Origin: Succinivibrio sp.
GTDB lineage: Bacteria; Pseudomonadota; Gammaproteobacteria; Enterobacterales; Succinivibrionaceae
NCBI GenBank assembly: GCA_024693025.1
Contig: JAILLS010000068.1
Coordinates: forward strand, 1-64,000
DNA length: 64,000 bases
Reading direction: 5' to 3'
The position numbers and the translations under genes were made by a program. Each line of letters begins with the position of its first letter. Position 1 is the first letter of the stretch. The notes beneath the pieces were generated by a model. That model made no database searches. It was not told the DNA's origin and saw nothing but the letters and a program-made list of their open reading frames with translations. Shown here piece by piece: positions 30,934-41,345 of this stretch.

Positions 30934-33900
30934 TGCTGACCTCCAATATCATGGAAGTTTTCAACCAGCTGCTCAGTTGGGATATAACAGTAATCGCTCT
31001 GACCAAATGTGATCAGCTGATTGTCTATACAGAGGGCAAGATTACAGCCCCGAATGAGATTCTCCTCCTGGGTGCTGTTATAGGTATCAAGCTCCTGTCT
31101 TGTGCGCCTAGCCGCAGTCAGGGTGTGTTTAATCTGCTGCAGATTCTGATTAAAGACTTGTTGTTTAAGACAAATCGTGATCTGCGAGGCCTGACTTGAA
31201 CGCACCTGTTCGAGTGACTGCAGGCGTTTAATCGAGAAGCGGGTTTTATTCTCCTTGGTAATATAGTAACGTCCCTCGACAATCAGCACCAAAGGCGGAG
31301 GGAAAGACTGGACTTTGCTTTTGCCGCGGGTTTTCTCGCCCTGTTTAAAGCTTTGATTGTAGCTGTTCAGGATGGCTTCAAAGACCTCTACATTGCGTCC
31401 ATAGAGGGCCAGTTCAAAGGTAGAGGTACTGTCATCAAGATTGAGGATATAGAACTTGCTGTTATCCCGCTTGGAATAGCCTGAATGGTAATCTACGACC
31501 ACGCCGGCAAAGCTGACCATGATCGGCCGGTCATAACTGCCCGGCAGCAGATTTTTAAGCGGCATCACATTGCAGAAGGTATCAAGCTCTGTCTGATACG
31601 CATCAATAGGATGACCGGAGAGATAGAGTCCTAAGAGTGACTTTTCATAGTAGAGGCGCTGATTGTCACTCCAGGGCTGGCATTCCGTCAGGGCCGGTCT
31701 TACCAGATCATCGTCAAGACTGGCAAAGATATCAATCTGCTGGCTCTGCTGGTTTTTATAATTCTGCTGAGCATGGAGCAGCGCCTGATTGATATTGTTC
31801 ACCATACTCGCGCGGTTTGAATGCAGACAGTCAAGCGCACCGGCTTCAATGAGTTTCTCTAGGTTGTTGGCAGAGAGCAGCTTGCGGCCATCCGGGGTAA
31901 CATAGGTTCTGTTGGCAAAGTCAAAGAGATCCTTATAAGGCCCATGCTTATCGCGTTCCTGTTTGATAAAATTGACAAAATCCTCGCCGATCCCCTTGAT
32001 GGCGGCAAAACCATAGATTACCGCGCCCTGATCGTCTACCCCGAAATTAAACTCACCCACATTCACATTCGGCGGATTGACTTTGATGTTCAGTCTCCGG
32101 CACTCAGCAATATAGGTGATGAGTTTTTCGGTCTTCATGGCATCAGCGGTCATCATGGCTGCCAGAAATTCAGCAGGGTAGTGTACCTTCAGCCATAATG
32201 TCCACCAGGCTACCAGGGCATAGGCTGCAGAATGGGACTTGTTAAAGCCGTATTCAGCAAACTTCTGGACCTGATCGAAAATCTGCATATCGATGTCAGG
32301 ATTACGGCCCTTGGCGATACAGCCTTCCTTAAAGACTCCTTTCTGAGCCGCCATCACCGCAGGGTCCTTCTTACCCATGGCACGCCGCAGGATATCAGCT
32401 TGACCCAGCGAGTAGCCGGCCAGGATCTGCGCCAGCTGCATGACCTGCTCCTGATAGACGATGACGCCATAGGTAGAGTCAAGCACCGGCTTCAGGTCGA
32501 GCTCCTCAAATTCCGGCTGAGGGTAGGAAACCTGCTCGGTACCATGCTTGCGCTTGACAAAGTGCTCCACCATGCCGCATTGAATCGGGCCCGGACGATA
32601 GAGGGCCACCAGGGCCACTAAATCTTCAAAGCGGTCTGGTTTCATATCGCCAATCAGATTGCGCATACCCTGTGATTCAAGCTGAAAGACTGCGGTAGTC
32701 TCGCATTCCTGCAGGGTTTTAAAGGAGGCCGCATCCTCGTAGGGGATCTGGGCGACTTCAAAGACGGGTTTTTTCTCACGTTTAAGCTTTCTTCTTATCA
32801 TTACCATGGCATCTTCAATGATGGTAAGGGTAGTGAGTCCTAAAAAGTCAAACTTAACAAGGCCAGCATGTTCGACATCTTTTTTGTCATACTGGGTGAT
32901 AGGCTTACCGTCGGCATCCAGCATCAGGGGCGAGAATTCGGTCAGACGCGTAGGTGAGATCACCACGCCTGCAGCATGTTTGCCGATACTGCGGATCACG
33001 CCTTCAAGACGCATGGAGATATTGATGAGATTGAGGATTTCCTGATCGTCATTGAGCTTGGCCCGTTCATACAGCCTGCCAAATTCCGGCAGACCATCCG
33101 GAGAATCCTTTTTTCCCAGGGCCTTCTCAAAGGTGGTACCCGGGGCGTCTGGGATAAGCTTGGCGATGTTATCCACCTGTCCGTAAGGCATACCTAAGGC
33201 CTTGCCGGTACCTTTGATGGCCGCTTTGGCGGCAAGGGTACCATAGGCGGCAATCTGGCAGACTGAAATTTCGTTATAGTGTTTGAAAGAAATCTCATCG
33301 TAGTGAGAGCGCACATAGTTGATGGTTTTTTCACGGTTTCTCTGACAGAAGTCCACGTCAAAGTCAGGCATGGAAATGCGGTCAGGATTTAAGAAGCGCT
33401 CAAAGAGCAGATCAAAGCGCAGCGGATCAAAATCGGTGATTCTCAGCGCATAGGCGACCAGGCTGCCTCCGCCTGAGCCGCGTCCGGGACCTACCGGCAC
33501 ACCGTGATTTTTAGACCAGTTAATAAAGTCCTGCACGATGAGAAAATAGCCAGGAAAGCCCATCTTGATAATGACTTCAAGTTCAGTTTCCAGGCGCTTC
33601 TCATAAATCGGCCGTTTGCTTTCGCGCTCCTTAGGATCCGGAAACAGGAAATCCAGGCGCTTTTTGAGGCCTTCACGGGCAAAATCACAGAGCGCTTCGT
33701 CAGTGGATTTTGCTCCGGTATCAAAGTGGGGTAGGCGCGGTTTATCCAGCTCGACAATGCGGGGATCCTTGATATTGCAGCGCATCGCGATCAGGCGCGT
33801 GTTCTCCAGGGCCTCAGGCAGATCTGAGAACAACTCGCGCATTTCAGCCTGTGAGCGCAGATACTGCTGAGGGGAATATCGCTCCGCCATGGTCTGGCTG

Positions 33901-34685
33901 CCGCGCGGGATACCCTCCTGGATTGAGACGCGCACATCGTGCACCTCATAGTCGGAGAAGCCATCCTCACCGCGTGCGGCATCTGAGTAAAGAAAGCGGG
34001 TATCGTTGCTGGCAACCGGCGCGATATTATATTGTTCACATAAGCTTAGAGCAAAGTTTTCAAAGGCTTTTTCGCCATTGCGTCCGGTTCTGGTGATCTC
34101 AAGGCAGAAGCGGTCCCCAAAATGCTGCTGATAAAAAGCTACCCTATCCAGGATGGCTTTGGTGTTGTGGGCCTGATTATAGGCCGCCAGATCTCCTCTG
34201 AAGCCGTCAAGAATAATGAGACCATCTGAAAACTTGGCTAAATGTTCAAGCCTGCAGCAGGCTTCATTGATATCGGGACTGTTTTCAAGTTCGGTGGCAC
34301 TGTTCTTTTTTTCTGGCGCGTTAAGCCCCACCTTCAGCCAGGCATGCGAGAGCAGTTCATAGAGTGAATTCTTGCCGGCCCAGTCCGTAGCCAGCACGGT
34401 CAGCATGAATTTGCGCGGTTTTTCTCCCTGCTCGGTATTTTCATAGACCTGCAGATCTGCTCCCATGATCGGCTTGACGCCAGCGTCCAGACAGGCATTA
34501 TAAAAGCGCACAAAGCCTGCCATATTGTTAAAGTCCGTGACGGCCAGGGCCGGGAAGCCCATTTTGGCTGCGCATTTGACGATCTCTCCCACGTTCTGCA
34601 GACCATCATTGATTGAATAACAAGATCTTAAGTGCAGTGGAATATAGTCTAGCGCATTGGGGATGGTTGAAAATTCAGCTGTCAT
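30915..34685 (-). CDS. dnaE: DNA polymerase III subunit alpha
   Basis: 1256 aa; PHP N-terminus, GPGRGSGGGSLVAYALRITDFDPLRFDLLFERFLNPDRISMPDFDVDF, clamp-binding-like QQIDIF. Confidence 0.97.
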   Translation of the reverse strand: MTAEFSTIPNALDYIPLHLRSCYSINDGLQNVGEIVKCAAKMGFPALAVTDFNNMAGFVRFYNACLDAGVKPIMGADLQVYENTEQGEKPRKFMLTVLATDWAGKNSLYELLSHAWLKVGLNAPEKKNSATELENSPDINEACCRLEHLAKFSDGLIILDGFRGDLAAYNQAHNTKAILDRVAFYQQHFGDRFCLEITRTGRNGEKAFENFALSLCEQYNIAPVASNDTRFLYSDAARGEDGFSDYEVHDVRVSIQEGIPRGSQTMAERYSPQQYLRSQAEMRELFSDLPEALENTRLIAMRCNIKDPRIVELDKPRLPHFDTGAKSTDEALCDFAREGLKKRLDFLFPDPKERESKRPIYEKRLETELEVIIKMGFPGYFLIVQDFINWSKNHGVPVGPGRGSGGGSLVAYALRITDFDPLRFDLLFERFLNPDRISMPDFDVDFCQRNREKTINYVRSHYDEISFKHYNEISVCQIAAYGTLAAKAAIKGTGKALGMPYGQVDNIAKLIPDAPGTTFEKALGKKDSPDGLPEFGRLYERAKLNDDQEILNLINISMRLEGVIRSIGKHAAGVVISPTRLTEFSPLMLDADGKPITQYDKKDVEHAGLVKFDFLGLTTLTIIEDAMVMIRRKLKREKKPVFEVAQIPYEDAASFKTLQECETTAVFQLESQGMRNLIGDMKPDRFEDLVALVALYRPGPIQCGMVEHFVKRKHGTEQVSYPQPEFEELDLKPVLDSTYGVIVYQEQVMQLAQILAGYSLGQADILRRAMGKKDPAVMAAQKGVFKEGCIAKGRNPDIDMQIFDQVQKFAEYGFNKSHSAAYALVAWWTLWLKVHYPAEFLAAMMTADAMKTEKLITYIAECRRLNIKVNPPNVNVGEFNFGVDDQGAVIYGFAAIKGIGEDFVNFIKQERDKHGPYKDLFDFANRTYVTPDGRKLLSANNLEKLIEAGALDCLHSNRASMVNNINQALLHAQQNYKNQQSQQIDIFASLDDDLVRPALTECQPWSDNQRLYYEKSLLGLYLSGHPIDAYQTELDTFCNVMPLKNLLPGSYDRPIMVSFAGVVVDYHSGYSKRDNSKFYILNLDDSTSTFELALYGRNVEVFEAILNSYNQSFKQGEKTRGKSKVQSFPPPLVLIVEGRYYITKENKTRFSIKRLQSLEQVRSSQASQITICLKQQVFNQNLQQIKHTLTAARRTRQELDTYNSTQEENLIRGCNLALCIDNQLITFGQSDYCYIPTEQLVENFHDIGGQQCIIIS

Positions 34686-34813
34686 AATTTCTACCTTTGG
34701 TTCGGTAAAATTTTAACAAAAGAACTGCGTAAGCGGTAGAGCACTTGACCGCATCTCCTGCAGGCATCTCAAATCTTAATCAAAAATAAAATTTTATGCA
34801 GATTCTGGAATGA

Positions 34814-35746
34814 TTAGCTGTCCTGACGTCTGCGGTTGAGGTCGGGTTCAAAGCTGCCTGCAAAACGGGAGGCCATTTCATTGACGACCTTAATTCTCGG
34901 TTTATGCGCATTTTCTTCAAGGGAGCACAGTGCCAGCCTGAAATTGCTCCAGGGCAGAGCCTTAAGCACGTAAACATCATTCTTAAATGGAGAGATATCG
35001 TAGACCAGACGCGGCACTACCGAGAGGCCAAAGCCAAGTCCGGTTAGGGAGACAATCGCCTCATGGCCAGCTACCTCAGAATATATCATAGGCGTAATCT
35101 CCAGCGAGGAGAACCATTTTTCTACCTCATGGCGCAGCTGCCCGTGTTCAGGCATGATAAAAGGGGTAGTCTGCAGATTATAGGATTCTACATCGGCTGC
35201 CTGTCCATTCAGTTCAAAGAGGGGAGTACGGGGTGCAATCAGCAGCAGCGGGAAGGAGACCAGATCGACAATGTGATATTTCTCCGAAATATCCACAGGC
35301 AGAGCGGCAATCACAAAGTCAGTCTGCGGATCGCTGAGCTTGTCGAGCGCATCAGCAGGATCTCCGGTCTCTATTCTGATCTCAAGATTAGGCTCAGAGA
35401 GTCTCAGCTCATTGAGCAGCCGCGGAATAAAGAAATAACAGGCAGTTACTGAGCAGAAAATTTTAATGCTGCCATGCAGCCTGCCTGCGGAGCTGTCAAA
35501 ATTGGCCTGTAAATTGGTATAGGCATGCAGCGTATTGCGGGCAAACTGTTCGAATTTACGGCCCTGCTCGGTGATCGTTACGCCTTTTTTATCCCGCAGA
35601 CAGAGTTTGGTATTAAGTTCAGTCTCAAGCTTGTTAAGCGTACGGCTTAAGGTCGAAGGACTCACATTGCACAAAGAGGCCGTCCTGGTCAAATTGGAAG
35701 TCTCGCATAAGCGCAAAAAAGTGGCGGCATCCTTCAGATCAATCAC
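34814..35746 (-). CDS. ilvY: LysR-family transcriptional activator IlvY
   Basis: 310 aa LysR HTH (LTRTASLCNVSPSTLSRTLNKLE), divergent from ilvC. Confidence 0.88.
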   Translation of the reverse strand: MIDLKDAATFLRLCETSNLTRTASLCNVSPSTLSRTLNKLETELNTKLCLRDKKGVTITEQGRKFEQFARNTLHAYTNLQANFDSSAGRLHGSIKIFCSVTACYFFIPRLLNELRLSEPNLEIRIETGDPADALDKLSDPQTDFVIAALPVDISEKYHIVDLVSFPLLLIAPRTPLFELNGQAADVESYNLQTTPFIMPEHGQLRHEVEKWFSSLEITPMIYSEVAGHEAIVSLTGLGFGLSVVPRLVYDISPFKNDVYVLKALPWSNFRLALCSLEENAHKPRIKVVNEMASRFAGSFEPDLNRRRQDS

Positions 35747-35791
35747 AACAGGGTCCTCGTTGACAGTTTAGACGGCTTGAACTAGCTTTTG

Positions 35792-35806
35792 TTGCAAAAT
35801 TTGCAA
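35792..35806. promoter_or_regulatory. Candidate IlvY operator TTGCAAAATTTGCAA
   Basis: 15-bp dyad in the ilvY/ilvC divergent intergenic region. Confidence 0.6.
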
Positions 35807-35922
35807 TATAAAATAAATTATATGCCATTTTTTAAAAAATGTGCTATATTTTTCTCAGGCCCTCAATAAGTGGACTTATCAAAAACAATTTTTAACCAAC
35901 TCGGTTTGTATAGAGGTCATAA

Positions 35923-37404
35923 ATGGCAAATTATTTTAATACATTAAATTTACGTCAGAAGCTTGCCCAGCTCGGCTGCTGTGAGCTGATGGAGCGCAGT
36001 GAATTTGCAGACGGCTGCAATTTCCTCAAAGGTAAAAAGGTTGTAATCGTAGGCTGCGGTGCTCAGGGTCTCAATCAGGGCTTAAACCTGCGTGATTCAG
36101 GTCTGGATGTCAGCTATGCCCTGCGTCAGGCTGCAATCGATGAAAAGCGTGCCTCTTTCAAGCGCGCAACCGAGAATGGTTTTAAGGTTGGTACCTATGA
36201 AGAGGTGATCCCAACTGCTGATTTAGTTATTAACCTGACTCCTGACAAGCAGCACGAGAACGTGGTAAATGCCGTACAGCCTCTGATGAAGCCGGGTGCA
36301 GCTTTAGGTTATTCTCACGGTTTCAACATCGTTGAGCTGGGCATGCAGGTGCGTAAGGACCTGACCGTAGTGATGGTTGCTCCAAAGGCTCCAGGTACTG
36401 AGGTGCGTGAAGAGTATCGTCGCGGCTTTGGTACTCCAACCCTGCTGGCAGTTCACCCAGAAAATGATCCTAATGGTGAAGGCTGGGCTTATGCCAAGGC
36501 CTGGGCTGCAGGTTTAGGCGGTCACCGTGCCGGCTGTCTGCGTTCTTCCTTCGTGGCTGAAGTTAAATCAGATTTAATGGGCGAGCAGACCATTCTGTGC
36601 GGTGTGCTGCAGGCTGCTTCAATTCTGGTCTATGACCGTGCCTTAGAATTAGGTTTAGATAAGGCTTATGCCGCCAAACTCATTCAGTTTGGCTGGGAAA
36701 CAGTCTGTGAAGCCTTAAAGCAGGGCGGTATTACCAATATGATGGATCGTCTCTCCAATCCTGCCAAACTCAAGGCTTTTGAGCTTGCTCAGGAACTGAA
36801 GACCATTATGAAAGACCTCTATCTCAAGCATATGGATGACATTGAGAGCGGCGAATTCTCCAGAATCATGATGGAAGACTGGGCCAACGGCGACGTCAAT
36901 CTGCTGACCTGGCGCAAGAACTTCGCTGCCTGCGCCTTTGAGAATGCTCCTGCCTGCGATACCAAGATCACCGAGCAGGAATACTTTGACAAGTGCGTGC
37001 TGTTAGTCGCCTTTGCCAAAGCCGGTATCGAACTTGCTTTTGAAACCATGACTCAGTCAGGTATCTATCCTGAATCAGCCTACTATGAATCTCTGCATGA
37101 GCTGCCGCTGATTGCCAATCTGATCGCCAGACGCAGATTATATGAAATGAATGTGGTGATTTCTGATACTGCAGAATATGGTGACTATCTGTTCGCCAAT
37201 GCAGCCATTCCTCTCCTGCATGATTTCATGCAGAAGGTTGGGACTGATGTATTCGGTAAGGGCATGGACAACAGCGCCAGCGTAGATAATGTGGAGCTGA
37301 TCAAGGTCAATGCTGCTATCCGCAACCACCCGATCGAGGTGGTGGGTCGCAAGCTCCGCGCCTATATGTCCGATATGAAGGAAATCAGTGTCGGTAATAA
37401 ATAA
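35923..37404 (+). CDS. ilvC: Ketol-acid reductoisomerase, long class II form
   Basis: 493 aa; [43 protein letters not shown]. Confidence 0.98.
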   Translation: MANYFNTLNLRQKLAQLGCCELMERSEFADGCNFLKGKKVVIVGCGAQGLNQGLNLRDSGLDVSYALRQAAIDEKRASFKRATENGFKVGTYEEVIPTADLVINLTPDKQHENVVNAVQPLMKPGAALGYSHGFNIVELGMQVRKDLTVVMVAPKAPGTEVREEYRRGFGTPTLLAVHPENDPNGEGWAYAKAWAAGLGGHRAGCLRSSFVAEVKSDLMGEQTILCGVLQAASILVYDRALELGLDKAYAAKLIQFGWETVCEALKQGGITNMMDRLSNPAKLKAFELAQELKTIMKDLYLKHMDDIESGEFSRIMMEDWANGDVNLLTWRKNFAACAFENAPACDTKITEQEYFDKCVLLVAFAKAGIELAFETMTQSGIYPESAYYESLHELPLIANLIARRRLYEMNVVISDTAEYGDYLFANAAIPLLHDFMQKVGTDVFGKGMDNSASVDNVELIKVNAAIRNHPIEVVGRKLRAYMSDMKEISVGNK

Positions 37405-37444
37405 TTATATAACAATAAAATAATGTAAACATTATTCCTTGCAC

Positions 37445-37482
37445 ACTCCAGTTCTGCCTCAGGCGGGACTGGAGTTTTTTTT
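37445..37482 (+). terminator. Rho-independent terminator downstream of ilvC
   Basis: ACTCCAGT…ACTGGAGT stem followed by a T run. Confidence 0.88.
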
Positions 37483-37771
37483 GCAGTTTCTGCTGCGGTG
37501 TGGTTTTTTTCTAATTCACATTCAGACTTGTTTACAGGTCATGTGCAACCATGGATTCAAGCCAAAAAATTTATCTGAGAGTTAAAGGAATGTTAATAAA
37601 CTCAAAAAAATAGCATATAAAGCTAAATTTTTCTTGTAAAACAGCTAAAATTTAGCTATGAAATAATTTACGATCGAATTTTTGTCTAGGTTTAGGACTG
37701 CTCTATACTAAATTCATCAAGAAGCAGTGTTTTGATGCGCCTCAGGTGAGGTGACTCTTTAGGTACAATAA

Positions 37772-39256
37772 ATGGAAAGTAGCGATTTGATTCTGTCTAC
37801 CATTGGACTTACCAAATCTTTTGGCAAAACCAAAGTATTAGATGATCTTTCCCTGAGTCTGAAAAAGGGTGAGATTATGGCTTTGTGCGGAGCTAATGGA
37901 GCAGGCAAATCCATGCTCATCAGCCTCCTGTCCGGGGCGGAGTCCATAACTGCAGGATCCTTTGATTTTGATGGTCAGCAGTATCGTGAAATGAATCCTC
38001 AGCTAGCAAGAGAGATCGGTATAGGTACCGTTTATCAGAACCTGTCTTTAATCCCGGATCTGTCCATTGCTGAAAATATTTTCTTTGCAGAGCCAAAGCA
38101 GCTTTTCTTTAAAAACAGCCTGGTAAGGCAGGCTAGGATGCTGTTTGAGGATCTGGGGCTGAGTGTCGATGTCACGCAGCGCATCTGTGATGTGGACAGA
38201 AGTGTCAGACAGCTTACTGAAATTCTCAAGGCTATTGTCTGCAAACCCAAGCTGCTCCTGCTTGATGAACCTACCGCCTCTCTTACCCCGGATCAGGCTA
38301 AAATCTTTTTCAAGCTGCTTTTGACCCTTAAAGAGCAGCAGGTCAGCATTCTGTTTGTACCTCATACTCCTGAAGAGGTTTTTGCAGTATGCGACAGTGT
38401 GGCAGTGTTCCGTGACGGGATGCTCTATAACATCATACCTATTCATGATCTCACCCTCAAGCAGCTGTTTATACTCGTCAATAATCAGGAGCAGAATCTT
38501 GAGTACCCCGAAGTAAAATTACCTGAGGATAACGTGGTGCTTGAATGCAGTAATCTGAATTCAAGACAGGTGCATGATGTCAGCTTTAATCTGCGTAAAG
38601 GAGAGATTTTAGGCTTTGCCGGTCTGGTAGGTTCAGGCCGCAGTGAACTGATGCGTGCAATTTATGGAGTGGACAAGCTCTCAAGAGGAGATCTGGTCCT
38701 GAAAAATTCTCCCTATGTCCCGGCTAATCCCCGTCGGGCCCTGCGGGAGGGGATCGGGCTGGTTCCTGAACATAGGGCGGTGCTCGGACTGTTTCTCACC
38801 AGAAATGTGCGTGACAATATCGTGATCTCTGCGCTTAAGAAGTTTAAATTCCTGGGTTTTGTACGCAGCGGGGCAGAAAAAAATGCAGCTTCACGCTATA
38901 TTGCTGAGCTTAAGATCAAAACTGCCAATCAGGAGCGTATTCTGCGGGCTCTGTCAGTGGGGGCACATTTTAAAGTGGCTTTGGCTAAGCTATTATGCGC
39001 AGATTGTGATATTTTGATCCTGGATGAACCCACGCGAGGGGTGGATATTGCCCAGCGCCAGGAAATTTATGCGCTGCTTGGCAAACTTGTGGAGAAGGGC
39101 AAAAGTATTATTCTCGTTTCATCGGATTTTACTGAGCTGATGGGGATGTCTCATCGAATCTATGTAATGTCGCAGGGCTATATCACTGCAGAACTGACAC
39201 GCTCTGAGTTCTCGCTGGATAAGATTATGGAAAAAGCAGCAGAAAAAATGAGTTAA
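37772..39256 (+). CDS. Ribose/galactose-type ABC transporter ATP-binding protein (tandem ATPase)
   Basis: 494 aa; two ABC cassettes (GANGAGKSMLISLLSG; GLVGSGRSELMRAIYG; LLLDEPTASLTPDQ; LILDEPTRGVDIAQR). Confidence 0.9.
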   Translation: MESSDLILSTIGLTKSFGKTKVLDDLSLSLKKGEIMALCGANGAGKSMLISLLSGAESITAGSFDFDGQQYREMNPQLAREIGIGTVYQNLSLIPDLSIAENIFFAEPKQLFFKNSLVRQARMLFEDLGLSVDVTQRICDVDRSVRQLTEILKAIVCKPKLLLLDEPTASLTPDQAKIFFKLLLTLKEQQVSILFVPHTPEEVFAVCDSVAVFRDGMLYNIIPIHDLTLKQLFILVNNQEQNLEYPEVKLPEDNVVLECSNLNSRQVHDVSFNLRKGEILGFAGLVGSGRSELMRAIYGVDKLSRGDLVLKNSPYVPANPRRALREGIGLVPEHRAVLGLFLTRNVRDNIVISALKKFKFLGFVRSGAEKNAASRYIAELKIKTANQERILRALSVGAHFKVALAKLLCADCDILILDEPTRGVDIAQRQEIYALLGKLVEKGKSIILVSSDFTELMGMSHRIYVMSQGYITAELTRSEFSLDKIMEKAAEKMS

Positions 39257-39267
39257 GGACCAATAAT

Positions 39268-40236
39268 ATGAAAGCTAAATTTACTATATTTATGTTCAAT
39301 TACGGCATATTATTGTTGCTCATCGGTATACTGACGGGACTCTGTTTTGTACTTGTACCTAGTGTCTTTTCGCTGAATAATATCACGGTGATGCTGCAGC
39401 AGGCAGTGGTATTAGGCTTATTTGTATATGGCCTCTCCTTTGTTGTCACTAGTGGAGGGCTGGATCTGTCGCTATATGGCATAGCAGGTCTCTGTACTGT
39501 CATACTGCCTTTATGCATGACCATGGGGCAGCCCTTAACCGTTGCGATTGCCTTTACCTTAGCAGTGGCTCTGGTGTGCGGCCTGTTCAACGGGCTGCTC
39601 ATTGCCTTATTTTCTGCACCTTCATATCTGATCACCCTGGGTACTTTGTTTCTGTTCCGCGGGGTTGCTGAATTACTGTGTAATGGCAAGACCTTAAGCG
39701 TAGAAAATGTGTGGCTGCAGGTGTTTGGCCGCGGCAGCATGTCAGTATTCCCCTATGCGATATTTGTCCTCCTGGGGGTCATGGTATTTGCTCTGTTTGT
39801 CTTTAATCTGACCGCGTTTGGCCGCTATGCCATCGGAGTGGGCAGCAACCCTGAGGCCGCCAGATTAAGCGGGGTGATGGTGCGTACCGTCAAGGTAACC
39901 TGTTTTTCTTTGTCTGCACTGTGTGCCGGTTCGGCTGGCATTATACTTGATGCATATACGGTAAAGAGTCAGGCTAATTATAATATGGGCTTTGAGCTTG
40001 AAACTCTCATCGCCCTGCTCTTAGGCGGCTTAAGTCTTAAAGGCGGTCAGGCACGGGTTTTATCTCTGTTCTTCAGCATCCTCTTTATCGTACTGTTTGC
40101 TTCGCTGCTCAATAAGCTATATGTCGGGGCTGCGGTTAAACAGGTGTCTTTCGGGCTGCTGTTTATTCTTGCCCTCGCTTATAATCTTTACGCTAATAAG
40201 GTTCAGGATAATCAGCTAAGAGCAAGCGGCAGCTAG
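39268..40236 (+). CDS. RbsC-type ABC transporter permease
   Basis: 322 aa multi-TM; FVVTSGGLDLSLYGIAGL, LGTLFLFRGVAELL, GRYAIGVGSNPEAARLSG. Confidence 0.88.
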   Translation: MKAKFTIFMFNYGILLLLIGILTGLCFVLVPSVFSLNNITVMLQQAVVLGLFVYGLSFVVTSGGLDLSLYGIAGLCTVILPLCMTMGQPLTVAIAFTLAVALVCGLFNGLLIALFSAPSYLITLGTLFLFRGVAELLCNGKTLSVENVWLQVFGRGSMSVFPYAIFVLLGVMVFALFVFNLTAFGRYAIGVGSNPEAARLSGVMVRTVKVTCFSLSALCAGSAGIILDAYTVKSQANYNMGFELETLIALLLGGLSLKGGQARVLSLFFSILFIVLFASLLNKLYVGAAVKQVSFGLLFILALAYNLYANKVQDNQLRASGS

Positions 40237-40335
40237 CTTTGGGTTTTAGAAGCAGCACTCTGAGCTTAGGATAGTTACAGAGTGTCCTGATAAGTTAAGT
40301 CTGCAGCTAAAAGTATGCACAGGCATCCGAATACC

Positions 40336-40491
40336 ATGAGCAACAGCGTGGTACTTCCTAAAGTTTATTGCTCTGAATCTAAGCCCATAAGCCACCTCAG
40401 AGTAATAACTCCAAAAAACTCATCTGGTTTCTATGATGGTATCAAGCCTATCCAGCACCACCGGCTCACTCTAGAGGAGCGACCTTTCTGA
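40336..40491 (+). pseudogene. Decayed N-terminal fragment related to the IS4/IS1634-like transposase at 41469
   Basis: MSNSVVLPKVYCSESKPISHLRV… resembles MSKIAPLPKVYCCKSKNRTYIRT… of the intact copy; stops after 51 codons. Confidence 0.55.
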
Positions 40492-40762
40492 GCATTCCAG
40501 GCATTTCTCTAGGTGTACAGAGAATGAGACTTGGTGCCCTTCATTAAGAGCAGACAAGGTAAATCTGAAGTGCTAACCAGCATAAATGGCCTATCAGAAA
40601 CGCAAGTGCTAAACCCGCATTCCTATGGGATTATTAAGCGTTATTTATTATCCTAAGAAATTTTCTCTATCTAGATTCGCAAAGTCTCGGTAGATTTGTG
40701 CTTCACAGAATCCTCAAATGCATAATAGTGTTTTGAGTGGTTTATGATTTCTGATCAATATG

Positions 40763-41194
40763 TTATCTGGATATGACAGGGATCGTTTTTCGTTTTATAT
40801 TTTTGGTGATTCGAAACCGGCAATGCTCTGCTCCACGCAAAACAGTTTCCAGAATCTCGACTTCAAATATACTATTCGGTTCAAGACAGCTGAGAATATA
40901 CAAAATACTTTGTCTGCTGCATTCGCATTGCTCTGGATTTGTAACCTTGCCAGAACGTACTTTAGGACACGTACAGGTCTCGTAGCCAAGCTCATAGATA
41001 TGGCCAGACTCGATAACTTTTCCAAAATATCCGTTTCCATTCATAGCCTCGCCATAAACTTTATCAAGATTTCCATCACAGGATTGATAGAGTTCGATTT
41101 GTGTTGGAAGAACATGATTCTTCACACAGGCAACAGCTTGTTCATAATAGTTTTCTTTCATTGTATCTATCATGATTTGATAACCTACAGCCAT
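40763..41194 (-). CDS. Cys-rich hypothetical protein with V4R-like C-terminus, possibly truncated
   Basis: 143 aa; CTCPKVRSGKVTNPEQCECSRQSILYIL…ETVLRGAEHCRFRI; in-frame stop shortly upstream of the start. Confidence 0.5.
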   Translation of the reverse strand: MAVGYQIMIDTMKENYYEQAVACVKNHVLPTQIELYQSCDGNLDKVYGEAMNGNGYFGKVIESGHIYELGYETCTCPKVRSGKVTNPEQCECSRQSILYILSCLEPNSIFEVEILETVLRGAEHCRFRITKNIKRKTIPVISR

Positions 41195-41345
41195 CGTATA
41201 ATTACAAACATTTCATGTTTCGTTTACTGCAATCCAGATTTCTTCGTAAGAATTCGCAGAATTCGCATAACTTCAGTATAGCTTGTCGCTTTAACTTCGG
41301 TATAGGAATTTGTTTTACTTCGATACACTAATTCTCTTTACCGGT

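Noticed and set aside
40760-41281. 173-aa plus ORF in the orphan region
   Set aside because: The minus-strand 143-aa ORF over the same DNA has coherent Cys-rich motifs; the plus frame looks like its shadow.
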